64,000 nucleotides of DNA from Saccoglossus kowalevskii (Eukaryota; Hemichordata; Enteropneusta; Harrimaniidae). The stretch is taken from positions 1,937 through 65,936 of the forward strand of contig NW_003122440.1 in the NCBI RefSeq assembly GCF_000003605.2. The letters run 5' to 3'. The notes beneath the pieces are model-generated. The model worked only from the letters and a program-made list of their open reading frames with translations. It did not search any database and was not told the DNA's origin. This document shows positions 27,301 through 40,257 of this stretch, piece after piece. Every line of letters starts with the position of its first letter. Positions within the stretch are counted from its first letter, which is position 1. A program made the position numbers and the translations under genes.

Positions 27301-29655
27301 GCAAGGTCTCCCACGCCACGTTCACAGCTGTTAACTAAGCATGGCATCTTAAAATATAGTACATTCCTGAACGTTGTCTAACTGGGACAAAGTTAGGTTT
27401 GGCGTTAGCTTCTATCAAGCAACCACGATAACAAATACCGTCACTGGTCTCAAAAAAATGGCCCAGACGCATTAAATAGTGATTTTATGCAGTGATTATT
27501 TTCACTTTACAAATAAGCCAGCGTATTAGTTTTTTTAAAATGCATAGTCTAGACATGTAGTCACACTGACTCCCCAAGGTAGAGATGGTTAGAATGCATC
27601 GCATTCCTTTCACAGTTATAATAAATACGTATTTTATCTTAGCACGAATGCCAATCATCCCCCTTATGATCACCTGTTGTTTAGAGTTCATGCCACACCA
27701 AATGGAAAATGTAATTTACTGAACGTCTGCATCTGGAAAAAAATATGTTAAGCTTAGTGCTAGAAATCTGACACTTTATTCGTTTGTATTTGGTGGTTAT
27801 TTGCCCGAATCGAACGTCTTCATAGATAATTACAATCATGATGTGAGATAATTTGTATTACGTTATTCTTGTAAATATTTTTGAACGAATATTAATCGGG
27901 GCTTGACAGTTAAAATGCAAAATAATATGATATGAGCGAGTTGTGTTTAGTGCTACACTATCTTACATAATTATTCATTCCCCAAAAAACAAATGTATAT
28001 TTAAACATTACTATGCACATCGCTGGCGTCATATCTTTATTTTAACCCTGTAAACGACCCAATAGATCAGTTAAAAAACATTCCACAAACAGAAATTTTT
28101 CACAAAAAGTTGTGAATGGTGTTTTCATGGCAACTGAGCAATAACCCAGCAATTGCATTTCGTTTATACCAATACGAAAAATCATTTGCGTAGATATTTT
28201 AAATATTTATACATTTGTATATGCGAATGTAACCAGCACCATCTGTTCAAACATACTCCCTTGTTTCAAGCGTTTATAGATAAGACCAAGTATAACATGA
28301 CGTCAGACAAACGATATGATTAGACTTCATCAAATTACTCGTGAAAGCAGCAAATAATTCTCGTTGCAATGTCAACTGAAAAAAATAGGCTTATACTACA
28401 TTCTGGACCCGATGATACTTCCAAGCAACGTGCATGGCAAATTTTTAAACTGTGTACCGCCATATCTGCTTTATTGCACATCTACGTTCCATGTATTAGC
28501 GGTACCCACCAGCTGTGCACCATCTGACAATGCATCCACATTCCCTGCCATGGCAAACACACATTATTTTATCAGAGTGCATTATGTGTTCGTTGATATC
28601 ACTCGCACACGATTCACGGTTGAGTAGAAGATGACCGAGTAGGTTATCTCTTCTCCTATTGATGCTGTGCTTGTATAAGGTGATTGAAATCCTCCAAACG
28701 CTATGTTGCCCCTTCCTCTTTGCGCGCATTTGATCCACTGGTCTGCATGTAACTGAATCCCATTTTTCTGACTGGTTATTTATATACAGATCGCAGAACA
28801 ACAATCGTGCGTCATTGCATCGGCTCGGTTACCTGGCCATAACTAACAGGCTATGACATGGAAAGAAAACCATGTTTAGAAATAAAAGCCGTGTCGTTTG
28901 TTTCTGTTCCGTCGTACTTCGCTACTGTTTACTGGCCCGTAACATCAGATCATGTACTGGGATACTAACAGTATTATGAGATGGGTATCAGTGCCGATGA
29001 TGACAGCAAGAGGCAATGTTCTCATATCTTCTTCTTTGCCACAATTATTAAGATACAAGAATTGTCTGATTGCAGTAGTGACGTCAAACACTCTGTACTT
29101 CGAAATGGCGGTTTAAATGAAATTAGCTGCGTTTGGAACAGTTCCGAAGAAAACACGTGTTTTTAAGTTATTCAGCTGGAATAAACCGGATATAACACGT
29201 GAGTTCATTCGTAAAGATGAGAAACTATTTTGCATGCCAAATAGAATGTAAAGCATAGACGCGTATGGAGTCTCAGGTGTGCCTTCCGCAGCGAACGAGT
29301 TTAAGGCTTCAGACAGATTTAGTGTATGAATGATCATCTCAGAGTAAAAACACATCGCAGCTGGGACTGATTATTAGCTCCATCATGATGTGTCAGGGGT
29401 CATATGACATACTCCCTGAACAATATACAGAATGTCGAGTCTATTAGAAAAAAAAGAAAAACGTGAAAAAACGATTTATTATTCATATTTGACACTCAAA
29501 CCAGATTTAGGCGAGATGAGTGTGACCCGAGCCCCTAAAATTAGGACCGACGGACATTGACTGATTTGTTTTTATCTTATTTAACTGTGTTTTTCAAAAC
29601 CCCCGCTGCTGCCATTTATTAGTAATTTCTATTGTTTATCTTTTCATTTCAAAAT
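24336..29655. other. Long non-coding stretch
   Basis: No gene recognised across about 5.3 kb. cAMP-response-element cores sit at 28298-28305 and 29079-29086. Several open frames of 90-113 codons occur but overlap one another on opposite strands and show no motifs. Confidence 0.5.
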
Positions 29656-29738
29656 TTCTATTCTATTCTATTCTATTCTATTCTATTCTATTCTATTCTA
29701 TTCTATTCTATTCTATTCTATTCTATTCTATTCTATTC
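29656..29738. repeat. (TTCTA)n microsatellite, about 16.6 units
   Basis: An uninterrupted pentamer array. It is the same motif as the AGAAT array at 3256-3370 but in the opposite orientation, which fits two copies of one retroelement type inserted on opposite strands. Unlike the first array, the sequence before it has no obvious AATAAA, so the link is weak. Confidence 0.95.
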
Positions 29739-32700
29739 ACGCCATTAGTAGCACGCCTGATACCCATGCAACACATGGAGATCGGTATTATAGAGAAATC
29801 AATGGAACAATTAAATCAGACTGCCATTTCGCTCGTAGTAGATTATTGAAACAACATAGTATCGTGTGTATCATACGTGCATTTAGCAGTTCTAATTACG
29901 TGGTGTTGCAAATCAGGTGTGACTTTTGAGTGCCCCGTGCATACGTCACATCTTCACAGGCTTAATTGGACCGTTAGTTTTGTGGGAGAGAATATAGGCG
30001 TCAATGAATTAAAAAATATACACCGACAAACAGACACACATACGTCGACACACCATTCGTGTTGATAACTGATTAGGACAACTAGAGTATGTTAGTTAGC
30101 ATCATTAGTAGAGGTTTATGCATATATTTTTTGTCCAGGTATCAATGGCACCATAGAAAATGTGTTTTGTCAGTATGTACCAATTTAATGAAAGCAGTAA
30201 TCTGTCAGAGAGTTAAATTGATGCAAATCATACATTATATAAGGCTATATTTGTAACGCGTGAGACGACATCTCAATATGTGGCTTAATATAAGGCATAC
30301 GTGATATAAATCATTTCTTCAATATTGTTTGGATATTTGGATAGTGTAGAGAATATTAAAACACAATTTATGACAAACTTGCCAAACGCTATTTCTAGAC
30401 AAGCGACTGAAGCTCCTCAGGCACCGAAGTTGAACAGACTTTCGAACTAAATAAATATTGACACAAACACGCTAGCGAACATACCAGGGGTGTAAATTAT
30501 ACAATATTGCATAATAATATAATAAAACTATTCGACTATACACTATTTGAGTCGAGAATTTCTGAATCCTTAAAATATTTCTATTCATGACCCAATGTGT
30601 TGTCTGCGCGATTGTTCAGTGTACAAGGAACGTGTGGCCCGGGAAAAGTCTACCTTGTATATGAAAAGGATTTTCAGAATTATTCAAGTATATAGGATGA
30701 TTTACCTATGGTTGTTGGTGCTCGAAAAACTAACATGGAAATGATAAAAAATGGATTCATTCTCCAGCAGATGTTTAGGAACTTAAAATCAATAGAATCT
30801 TCGAGATAATGACAGATATACGTTTTTGTTAAGAAATATGCATTTTCTGTGCAGTCGCCATTGTGCTACACTAAATCAGTTCTTACAGTGTCGTCTGCTT
30901 GACGAACATCGGTAATCTATGCCCTATAAATATACAATACAATGTATTGTCCTATATTAATGCATTTTGCATATTCTATTGTCATAGTAAGTTTCTTTTT
31001 GATTTACTAAATCTTTGGATGTATAGTTTTCAATTATAAATAAAAACAAATATCGATTAGGTAAAACTAGGAGGGTCATACTGTATTCACCTAATTACAC
31101 CAATGTAGGGAAACGCGTTGAGGGAATCTTTAAATAAAACTGAAGCTGCTATAACCGCCGAGAGTAGTTCTGCTTTCATGGGAAGTAATGTTTTGGGACT
31201 TTGCCAGATATGGAAACACATATGTAATTTATTTCTGTACATGTTTAGATGATTGTAATTATGTATGTTGATGCACATCCAGTTCCCATGCCGATTAGTA
31301 ATATAACATTAGCGGAGTCATAATGATTTAATATAAAAATCGATTTGGGTTTGGTAACCAATTTATTTGAATTGTACTCACAAGTAATCACAACCACAAT
31401 TTACGTAAATCGAAAGTTACAAATGTATATATTAAATCATATGTGAGTATAGCAAAACAAATGAAATACTAATACGGAAACATTTAATCAAGTTAATTTT
31501 CTTGTGTTGACATCATACGCTCCAGGCAATATGCAAATGACGATACTTGATATATTGAAATTTGTCGATGTATATTTCATCTCTCTTAGTAAGAGTAATG
31601 TTACATTCATGTGTTAACAAAATCTTAATAAGGTCATCAAATAATTCACGAAATAGTTTATGGTTTAACCTAGATTAGTATCAACAGCATCAACAAAACG
31701 ATGACTAAATTAATGCTAAGAGAGAAGTAACAATATGAAATCGATTAATTAGTTTTTAAAGGAATTATTTTTTAACAAAAATTGTAGATACTAAATAGGT
31801 ATGCTTTTCAAGTTCGCACATTATCGTTCATGAGATAATTGTAGTGCGATAAGTCAATACTATTACAAAAGTGACAATAACACAACTAGAACAGTAATCC
31901 TCATTGCACCATGCCGCACTGAGTGATGTCAAACTGACAGGAGGTTGTTCACACCTCTGTCTCGACAATGTATGCACCATCACGGCTTACTGTCACTTTA
32001 CAAATAGATTAAAGCAGGTCACTTGTCATACACTAATATTTTAATGGAATGAATGTCAGAAATGTACTTGGATTTAAATTTAATATATTACGGTATAGTC
32101 ATCAGAACGAATTCAAGCAGAGGCACGAACATGGAGTCTAAAACCCAGTCTACAGGAAGGGAAATAATACATATGCCATACTGGATTTCTCGTAATCATA
32201 AAGCTTCTTTGACATTCGAGTTAAATATTCACGTTCACACGTTTTGCTTGCTTTGAGCGTTACGCCACTGACGCATTCGCATGGTTTTCAATAACACCAT
32301 GACTTCTATTTTATTGGATTTTACTTATACACATCATGATTCTTGAAAATTGAAATGTTTTCCTGTTTGTTTGTTGGCAGGAATAACTTGTCTAGTAATT
32401 TTAATATTACAAACTGCGGGTCTGCCTAGACGGGACCGATCACAGGTTTATGTTTACCTCACGCGGAAAGCCAGCTCTCGTTACTAGTCTATTATTTGTC
32501 ACGTGACTGTTAGCCTCGTTAGACAGTAAGCAGGGTACGCATACAATGGTATTACTTGTGGTAGAATCTATTTGTTCAGCTTTTCACAGAAATAAAAACC
32601 CGGTCTGTCAATATTAATATTTTGACATAAAATTTTTTTTTAAATAATTTTTTCATTAATAAATTTCTAGATGATACTGTAATTATTCGTTTGTTAAAAT

Positions 32701-35700
32701 CAGAAAGCACATTTGTTAAAAGACATTAACACCCAAAATGTACCTCCTACATGTGTTATGAAAGGATTTGCAAAAAAAATTTGGTCTCTCATGGCATTTT
32801 TATGATGTGTTCAGGCATTCGGTGTAACAATTGCAATATCTATTAGTTGGTGAATAAACAAACATTGGCGAACATGCGTCGACGACCAATTATAATTGGC
32901 TAGAAATTAATTAAATATCAACATATTCGCCGATGTTGAAGCTACCTTAAAATGCCCGTGCATAACACAATTCATTAAAGACACTCGAAAACATTAATCG
33001 ATTGATTTAATGAATTTGAAAATGGTTGTGACACTTTAAGTACATATTGTAGCCACATTTCCAGACTCAGAAAAGTGACTCCTGAAATAATTGTGTTTTT
33101 AAGTAATTTAATCACTACATTAAGATGATATATTCCAAAGCATTTCGCGAATAAAATTAGGCTGGTAATAAGTGTTTTAATTTTTTTATTCAAAGAGTTA
33201 TACATTTTTGTAAACAACCATGTTGGCAAAATATTAATACGAAATGTGATTAGTCGCTGCTTCACTACTTGGTTGCAAATTACCGAGGTCGTGTAACATT
33301 GTATTGCTGCTGTAATGTAAATACCCATAACAGAAATTGCATTGTTCACCTAAAGTTGATTATATTATAGAATTAAAAAAATGGCGAGCGTTGTATATAT
33401 GTATCAACGAGATGAAAGTGCCTTCACTGGAAACACATTTCTTGGAACAGGTTATTATGAATATGTATGTCTGTAACAACATTGGCGTAATACATTTCGC
33501 AACATAGCTAGCGTGTGTCATATCTATTGTTGTTAATTCGAAAAAAAACAATTGGTAAGAAAAGATTCTATGTAGGAAACCCCTGGTAGTATTGAATAAT
33601 CTCAAAGATTACGATTACCTTCTACCATTTTCGAAATATTATATCTATGTATTAACGTAAGAGAAAGTTTTGTAACAGATTTTTTCATCATTTCCGGATT
33701 TTACAAAATCGAAAGCAAAAACTCACGTTCTTAAATCACTGATGTTTTAAATAGATACATAATCATCAAAATATGTTTCATTATGTTGTTTTCCGGTCTT
33801 TTTTTCGATAAACGGCAATTAGCAGTGAACAGAGAACAGCAACATCGTTATCGTTAAACTGCAAGCAATCCGCTCATTGGCAGAATTAGAAAGCGACTTA
33901 ATTACTGAAATCAGCGACGCCTTATTGCAGAACTCTCCTTACATATGCAAGCTGACTATGATTATATGTATACTGTTGGACAATATATTTTTCTTTGTTT
34001 ACATGTTAACAAAACACATACAATTTATTTGTTGCATTATGGGGTGCAGTATAATATATATAAAATGTGATCACGTATTTGAGACGTATATATTTACATA
34101 TGTCCAGGAATAAATCGAAGTATGTACATTGAAGTGAAAACAGACGGTATCGACTTTTTGATGTACGTATGTTGGGATGTTAAATGAATGTCAGACATAG
34201 CTACAACGTCCTTGGAATGCGATATATGTTGTACTACATGTCGCATCAAGTAGATACATCGGTTCGCGATGATGGCTGATCAACCATGTAGCTTATTATT
34301 AATGCCCGCTTAGCAATTACAGTGGCGAATGTGAATGTCCACTATGCGCAGAATGGCTGAGCTATAGTGGTCTTCGTGGCCACCCATATAGCATTCTTTG
34401 TAGAATTTGATTTGATTAATAGTATAAAACAGTTTCCTCTGCTATAAGAATGTCAGAAGTCTTGCAACATTATTTTATATTACAGTGTATGTGAATCATG
34501 ATTATTGTAATGTTAAATTTGTCTTTCTCGCAACTTTCAGTTATTGTTATTGTTATTGTATTGTTTATGATTGTTACAAATGTTGCGCATTTTGTCAACA
34601 TCACGCTATGCCGAAAAATCAGACGTGAGCACATTTGTATACAATGTTATAAAATAATGTTGTTTTCTACGGTTGTTAACAAACTTATACCCCCTAAAAT
34701 AAAACAAAAATATAGCCAAGCTTGACTAAATTTAGTAGCAATTCACCAGTATTTAAATCTTATATTGTCGTTTTTGTCCAAGCATTACCACCATCATCGG
34801 ATTGAATGTTATCTTGTGTGTAATGTGATATCAGGAATAGATTGTAATAAAAACATACCATGGAGATATCCCCCTGTTCTCAGGAAACTCCAATAACGGA
34901 TACACTATATGTCAGTTTGCCAAGCCATGCTTGCGCCTGTACAAGTATATTGTTATATCGATGACACCAAACAAGAGAAAATTAAATGCACATGGTCGCG
35001 AAGTTATGTTAACAAATGTATGTGAACTTGAGAATTGATGAAGATAAATGGTATCCGACTGGTTCTGGTGGTGGTATGGCATCCCGCAAGCTACACAATC
35101 TTGTCTGGGTTACAAACATTTTAGCTGCACGGTCAAATACTTCATATTCTTCCTTGACGCTTTGGGGTTATTGACCGGAAGATATGGAAAATATGTTGTC
35201 TGAATCAATTTATAACAGCGTATTTGGTTTTGCATCATTTATATATCAATTAGAACAAACTAGCCGGGTCTTTTAAATCCAATTTTTATCACCATGCAAT
35301 TAGAAATAAATTCTTGGACAAAATTTATTTTCAAAAGTTAGGTCAAAGGTAAAAAAACTCTCCTATTTCGTAAAATTTACGCCACAAACCACATGATTGT
35401 ATACTATTGGCGTAAGTATTACTGAATACGACGAAAGGAGTTGGCTGAATCACATGATGAACATTTCCCCCAAATAAATCTTTATTCAATTGATTTTAGG
35501 ATTCGGCGGAATGGAATACAAACAAATCTTTATTTCGATAAAGAACTTATATTATTCAGAAAAAAACTATACAACCACAGAGTGTACATATATGTTTCTC
35601 TCAATGATATGACCATGCATTGTATATGTGCTTGTATGTTTGTTTGTTTGTTTATTGTTGGTCGTTTCTACTCTACTCTGCCCATGCGTCAGTTCTGTGA

Positions 35701-37204
35701 ATTCTTCATTTAATTTGGACATGGATTGCGCAAGACGTTGTTTCCCTTTGTTCTATTCTGATATAGGAAGAATTGGTAATCCGTTCATCTTGTTTTGACT
35801 ATAATATATGTATATTTAAGTAACATATATGCAAGTACTTCATAGTACCGATGTTTTCAAATGTTCGTGAACACCACGCCGTGTCAGGAGGGTAGAGTCA
35901 ATGCTTTGTTTAAAACGTTCGATAGGTATCCTTTTAATTCATGCCATGAAAGACGTTTCTATTTAATGGAAATAGCAGTTGGTCTGATCTTTTACATCGT
36001 AAGCCAGGCTACACATATGACAATGCTTTAAATAAAACGTAATGACGACGTTTTAACTGAAATGCCAATGCACTAATATTATGATTAGTTAACATCAACG
36101 ACAACATCAACAAAAAAAACGACGATACTGCTGACTGTTTTTAAGTTTTTGTAAAGTATTGTCGCAACGGGGTAGTGGCAAGAACTAATCTTCGAGCCAC
36201 GTGACTAATATAATGTACCACCTGACGCAAGTGACTCTATGACCTCATTTAGTAGGCTTGTTCCCCTTTGTTCTCGAATTGTATTTGTCCAGGAGTGAAT
36301 CTCAAACGCGTCCAGTCTCTCATTTACATGGTAATCAGGAGCTGGGGAATCACAACCGATATAAAATGGCAGTGTAAAAACTCATTTAGATATCGTATAA
36401 TGCATATTGCGCCCCACTAGAGACAGTACACTATTTTCACAGTCACTCCGTTTCCACGTACACACAGCCATAGATACAGCTCCATTTAATTGTATCTTAC
36501 GGGCATATCGCCTGAAAGCGTCGTTTTACTTACTATCCGAGTAACGTCGAGTCAGCTCACCACACAATGCGAGCATTTTAATTAGTCTGTATTATCAAAT
36601 CTCCTTTCCAGAGAGCTTTTATGACCGAATTTGGACAATGAAATTGATTGCTAAATCTAAGTTCTCATCATGGGTATCATCTTTATTGATTTTCCCATGT
36701 CAGTTATTCGCCTCGATTATAATGAGTCTCCTGTGGGAATGGAGAATGTAAATGCCTTTGCCTTCACATCAATTATAAATCCCGTCCTTACGTCGCTTTG
36801 TACGATTTTTTTTTCTCGAAATGAAGTTAAGTCATGTGACATGAGCGACTTATTACTTATTATTTATTAGTTGTGGTGACTAACTGTAAGCTTACTGATA
36901 CTTACAAAGCGTACATATATTCTTTTAAAAGACCAGGAGTAATCATTTACTTGCTTTGTTCAGGCAACTACACTTTAAATGCCACAAAGGTTTTTTTTCA
37001 GCATTCTTCCAATAATGATTCATTACATTTGTAATACAGGAGGAATGACTGTACTATTCGGGGTTTATTCTGATGTATTACTAGTAGATGTATAACTAAC
37101 TAACAAAATTACAATCTAACTAACTCACTAACTCACTTATTCGCTCGCTCACTCATTCACTAAAAGCTCTATCCTTGCAGCAAATATTCTAACGTGACAT
37201 TTTT
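29739..37204. other. Long non-coding stretch
   Basis: About 7.5 kb, strongly AT-rich in places (30-34 kb), with no gene or repeat family recognised. Open frames are short and typically hydrophobic because of T-rich codons. A degenerate CTAA/CTCA tetramer run occurs at about 37092-37162, just before the minisatellite. Confidence 0.5.
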
Positions 37205-37592
37205 CTCTCCAATATCCCATCATCCCATTGTTCACCAATAGGCTCTCATCCCATTGTTTTCCACTATCCCTTCGTCACATTGTTCTCTAATATCCCACCA
37301 ATCCATTCTTCTCCAAAATTCCACTATCCCATTGTTCACAAATATGCCCTAATCCCATTGTTCTCAAATATCCATCGTCACATTGTTCTCTAATAGCCCA
37401 CCATCCCATTCTTCTCCAATATCTCACCATCCCATTTTTCACAAATATGCCCTAATCCCATTTTTTTCAAATATCCCATCGTTCTCCAACTATCGCGTCA
37501 TCCAATTCTTCCCCAATATGCCATCGTTTTTCAATATCCCATCATCCCATTGTTCCCCAATATTCCGTCATCCCATCGTTCTCCAATATTCA
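37205..37592. repeat. Degenerate minisatellite, about 26-bp unit, 103-bp higher-order period
   Basis: About fifteen diverged copies of a unit close to CCCATTGTTCTCCAATAT with CATC spacers. Part of it shows a higher-order period: CACATTGTTCTCTAATA begins at 37276 and again at 37379, followed in both cases by closely matching sequence, so a block of about four units (103 bp) was itself duplicated. The 76-codon open frame through it is a serine/proline-rich translation of the repeat, not a gene. Confidence 0.9.
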
Positions 37593-37979
37593 CACCAGTT
37601 CGTATGGCAATGACAATTCTAGCATAACATAATTTTTCGATTTCACTGTGATATTTGCCACGACTGACAGACAGACAGCTGTGCTTCCTGGTGAAACTCC
37701 AATTTTAATTTGTTATATATTTTTACATTATATTTCATATATAACAACATAATAATGGCGTTCAACGCGTCAGCTGTGGCGTTCAGTCGTATTACAAATA
37801 TCAATGTTGCCGATCAGTGAACCAAATTAAGCGGTGATATGTCAGCACTGTTCGCGAAACATTTAAAAACGTCGTAGGTGCACCGTGGTCGGCAAATGAT
37901 CGATACTGTCATGATTGGTATTCCTCGCTGAAATTACCATTTTTGTGTCAGTCTGGTGGCAAATAAATTGACAAACGAG
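37593..37979. other. Non-coding stretch
   Basis: No gene. A short GACAGACAGACAG tract is at about 37665-37677. CpG frequency starts to rise towards the promoter-like region that follows. Confidence 0.5.
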
Positions 37980-38470
37980 ACAAAACAAAATAATTCCCAT
38001 CGGCTGACGTCACATTCACACGCTGATTGGTAAATGACCGATTGCTATGGCAATGCAGCTTATCACACATAACAAGAGAGGAGAGCTGTTGGCTGGAACG
38101 AACATTTGTTTTTCTCGAGTAAATGATACGCTCGTGTTAATACTGACTCGTCGTGGTCGTTTGACACAGGGGCACTGTGAACAAAATTACCTCGTTTAAA
38201 ATAACACCCATTCGCGCGTGTGTTTGTCTCGCTTACTATGGCGCCTGTTAATTTGTAATCCATTGGGTGATTACTTTGTTAGCGGCATGTCTAATGAATC
38301 CACTTCAATCGCGTAACTGATATGAGCACATTTTAATGACCTTGCTAGCGTTTGCATTTATTTTATAATCATTCAAAAAAAATCAGGTTACATGCAGCGT
38401 CATCTTTTTTAAAAAAATGTCACGTGATACTCGGCCAATGACAGAGCTCCACTAGTTTCATCTAGACATA
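37980..38470 (+). promoter_or_regulatory. Candidate promoter region of the glutamate-receptor gene
   Basis: Holds a full palindromic cAMP-response element TGACGTCA (38005-38012), an inverted CCAAT box 14 bp further on (ATTGG at 38026-38030), an E-box CACGTG (38421-38426) and a CCAAT box (38435-38439). It lies 1.4-1.9 kb before the first coding exon, a plausible distance if there is an untranslated first exon or a long leader. No TATA box in a fitting position was identified and the transcription start is unknown. CRE and CCAAT elements together are typical of activity-regulated and housekeeping animal promoters; their role here is inference. Confidence 0.35.
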
Positions 38471-39840
38471 ATGTCCGGAAGGCAGTACATTTACTTGCAT
38501 TCTGGGAGTTTACACGAACTTTCCAACGGCTGTTTATCACCGAGTGAAGGGCCACGCTAGTGACTCTCGGAAACACACATCGATTGCCAGGAGTGCAAAG
38601 TTAACTAGCAACGTTCAATACATGGTGACTGGCAGCGAGTACTCGCATGTTTTGATTCGTGCCAACTGTAAAAAAATAAGCGAATGCAAGGAGTGCTCAG
38701 CCAAGTACAATCGCATATACCGCTGGGCCCCTGTTGACATTTGACACATCACTGCCGAAAGTCATGAATATTCGTCGTCTGTGCGGCAATGCTATTATAT
38801 TATCGTCGAAACTGTGTTAAATTATATAAATACAGGCGAACGCCCCCAGGCTGTTTACACCCATAATTCGGATTCATTCACATGGTAATTATGGTATGGC
38901 ATTTCGCTATTTAAATAACTAAAAAGCCTTGTATGGAGGTCTCCCCAAACCCAATAAAATACAATTTGTTTACCTGGTTCAATTTAAATCAATGAGCAAT
39001 AAATAATGTGTAAAACAAAAAGTCAAGAGGGTTGATGCACATTTTGCAGCACGCGAGTAGTGATGGATTTCATTAGCTAACATGTTATCGAATTGCGTAT
39101 GTATGCCTTACAGCGTGTGAATGCAGTCTGCGTCATTTTAAATTAATCATATATTTCGATTCGATTCTCAATTCCTTAATGTTTAAACAGTACAATAACA
39201 TACCGATAGAAGTGTACTCCGAATCACCAACGCATCAGTTTAAAATAGGCGCAATTGGCATGTATAATAAGTAGCATGACTCCAAATAAGGCATTCTGGG
39301 CGGTCCCCCTAGGTTCAGTATATACCGCACTCGTGGTAATTGTATGCAAAGCGACGCGCCGTTCGCCCATCCACTGTGTTCTACGCGCACGATTTTATAC
39401 ACTGGCAAGTTGTTGCCGACCAAACCAGTATGACTTTGCTCATACCGCTTGTCTTGTTCTCCTTGCAGCTTATGCGTAAAAGCATTTCTATGTGATTAGC
39501 ATAATTCGACGGTTGTGATCACGTTTCCCCGCATCTCGTCTTTCAGCTTGATGCCTAGCAAGATGAGAATATGGTGGACACAACAAACAGTGCTCGATGT
39601 TAATATTGAAGAAAAATGACTGTCAGGGCAACCACATCAGCATCACTGGCAGAGGACTAAGCTCTTCAGGACTGAAACAACCATGGATGATTTGATCGTA
39701 CACATTTTTAGCGTCGCTCTATATACAACCCTTTTCTCCTGGACATCGTACGCAACGCTTATTTGATACACCTGCTTGCCATTGCAACGTTTTTTTTTCT
39801 TTCTGACACAATGTAAAAACCGAGCGACAATTGGAATACT
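38471..39840 (+). other. Putative 5' leader / upstream region
   Basis: No coding exon recognised. The last in-frame stop before the receptor ATG is TAA at 39814-39816. Two pyrimidine-rich runs ending in CAG (near 39472 and 39547) could be acceptors joining an upstream untranslated exon to the coding exon. Open frames at 38544-38744 and 39255-39479 have no recognisable motif. Confidence 0.35.
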
Positions 39841-40257
39841 ATGATGTTGGCTGGATGCTTCCCTTTGCTATATGGATTTCTCCTCTCTCTCTTGATATTT
39901 TTATCGTTTCCCGTTACCATCGCAACCAATGTTTCGGCGTCTTTGTCCATCGTTAAAATTGGAGCTCTCTTCGACGAGGAGAATGTATCTCGATATTCGG
40001 GAGTGCTAACCCGCAGTATAGAAGAGCTGAACGGTTCCGTTGCCGGAGTGCAGTTGGATGAACCAGTCATCCTCGGCGCTAGCTCCAATCCAGGCCATAT
40101 CTTATCCCTTGTTTGCGATGAAATGATAACCAAGAATGTCTCAGCCATTTTAGCAATCTCCACGGAAACTACGCTTTTTAGCCTGTCCATGGTAGGGGAA
40201 TTTTTATCTACACCGATTGTCGGTATCGGGAGTCGTTCTTTTTCCTTTTCGAACAAG
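39841..40257 (+). CDS. First coding exon of an NMDA-type ionotropic glutamate receptor subunit (partial)
   Basis: Encodes 139 residues: a signal peptide (about 1-29, hydrophobic core LLYGFLLSLLIFLSF) and the start of the extracellular amino-terminal (LIVBP-like) domain. IGALFDE (40-46) is the first beta strand. LVCDEMITKNVSAILAI (90-106) matches the ICDLM..../VCEDLI..xVYAIL block of NMDA subunits; Cys92 is the family's conserved half-cystine (C79 in GluN1, C86 in GluN2B). TPIVGIGSRSFSFSNK (124-139) matches TPILGI...MADK of GluN2 and IPVLGLTTRMSIYSDK of GluN1. N-glycosylation sequons are at N30, N48, N64 and N99. The exon ends after Lys139 in phase 0 at a consensus donor AAG/GTAAGTG. I recall GluN2 genes also splicing just after this Lys, which favours GluN2, whereas the SR..xFS(D/N)K tail is nearer GluN1; the class stays open. 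The GluN2B zinc ligand His127 is replaced by Gly. The start is the first ATG after an in-frame stop at 39814; 39844 is an alternative. Confidence 0.8.

Noticed and set aside
34498-34725. Hydrophobic 75-codon frame that looks like a membrane segment
   Set aside because: The hydrophobicity comes from a T-rich GTTATTGTTATTGTATTG stretch. No family motif and no splice signals.
39759-40256. 165-codon open frame on the minus strand opposite the receptor exon
   Set aside because: It is the antisense shadow of the glutamate-receptor exon. The plus strand has the signal peptide, family motifs and donor; the minus frame has none.
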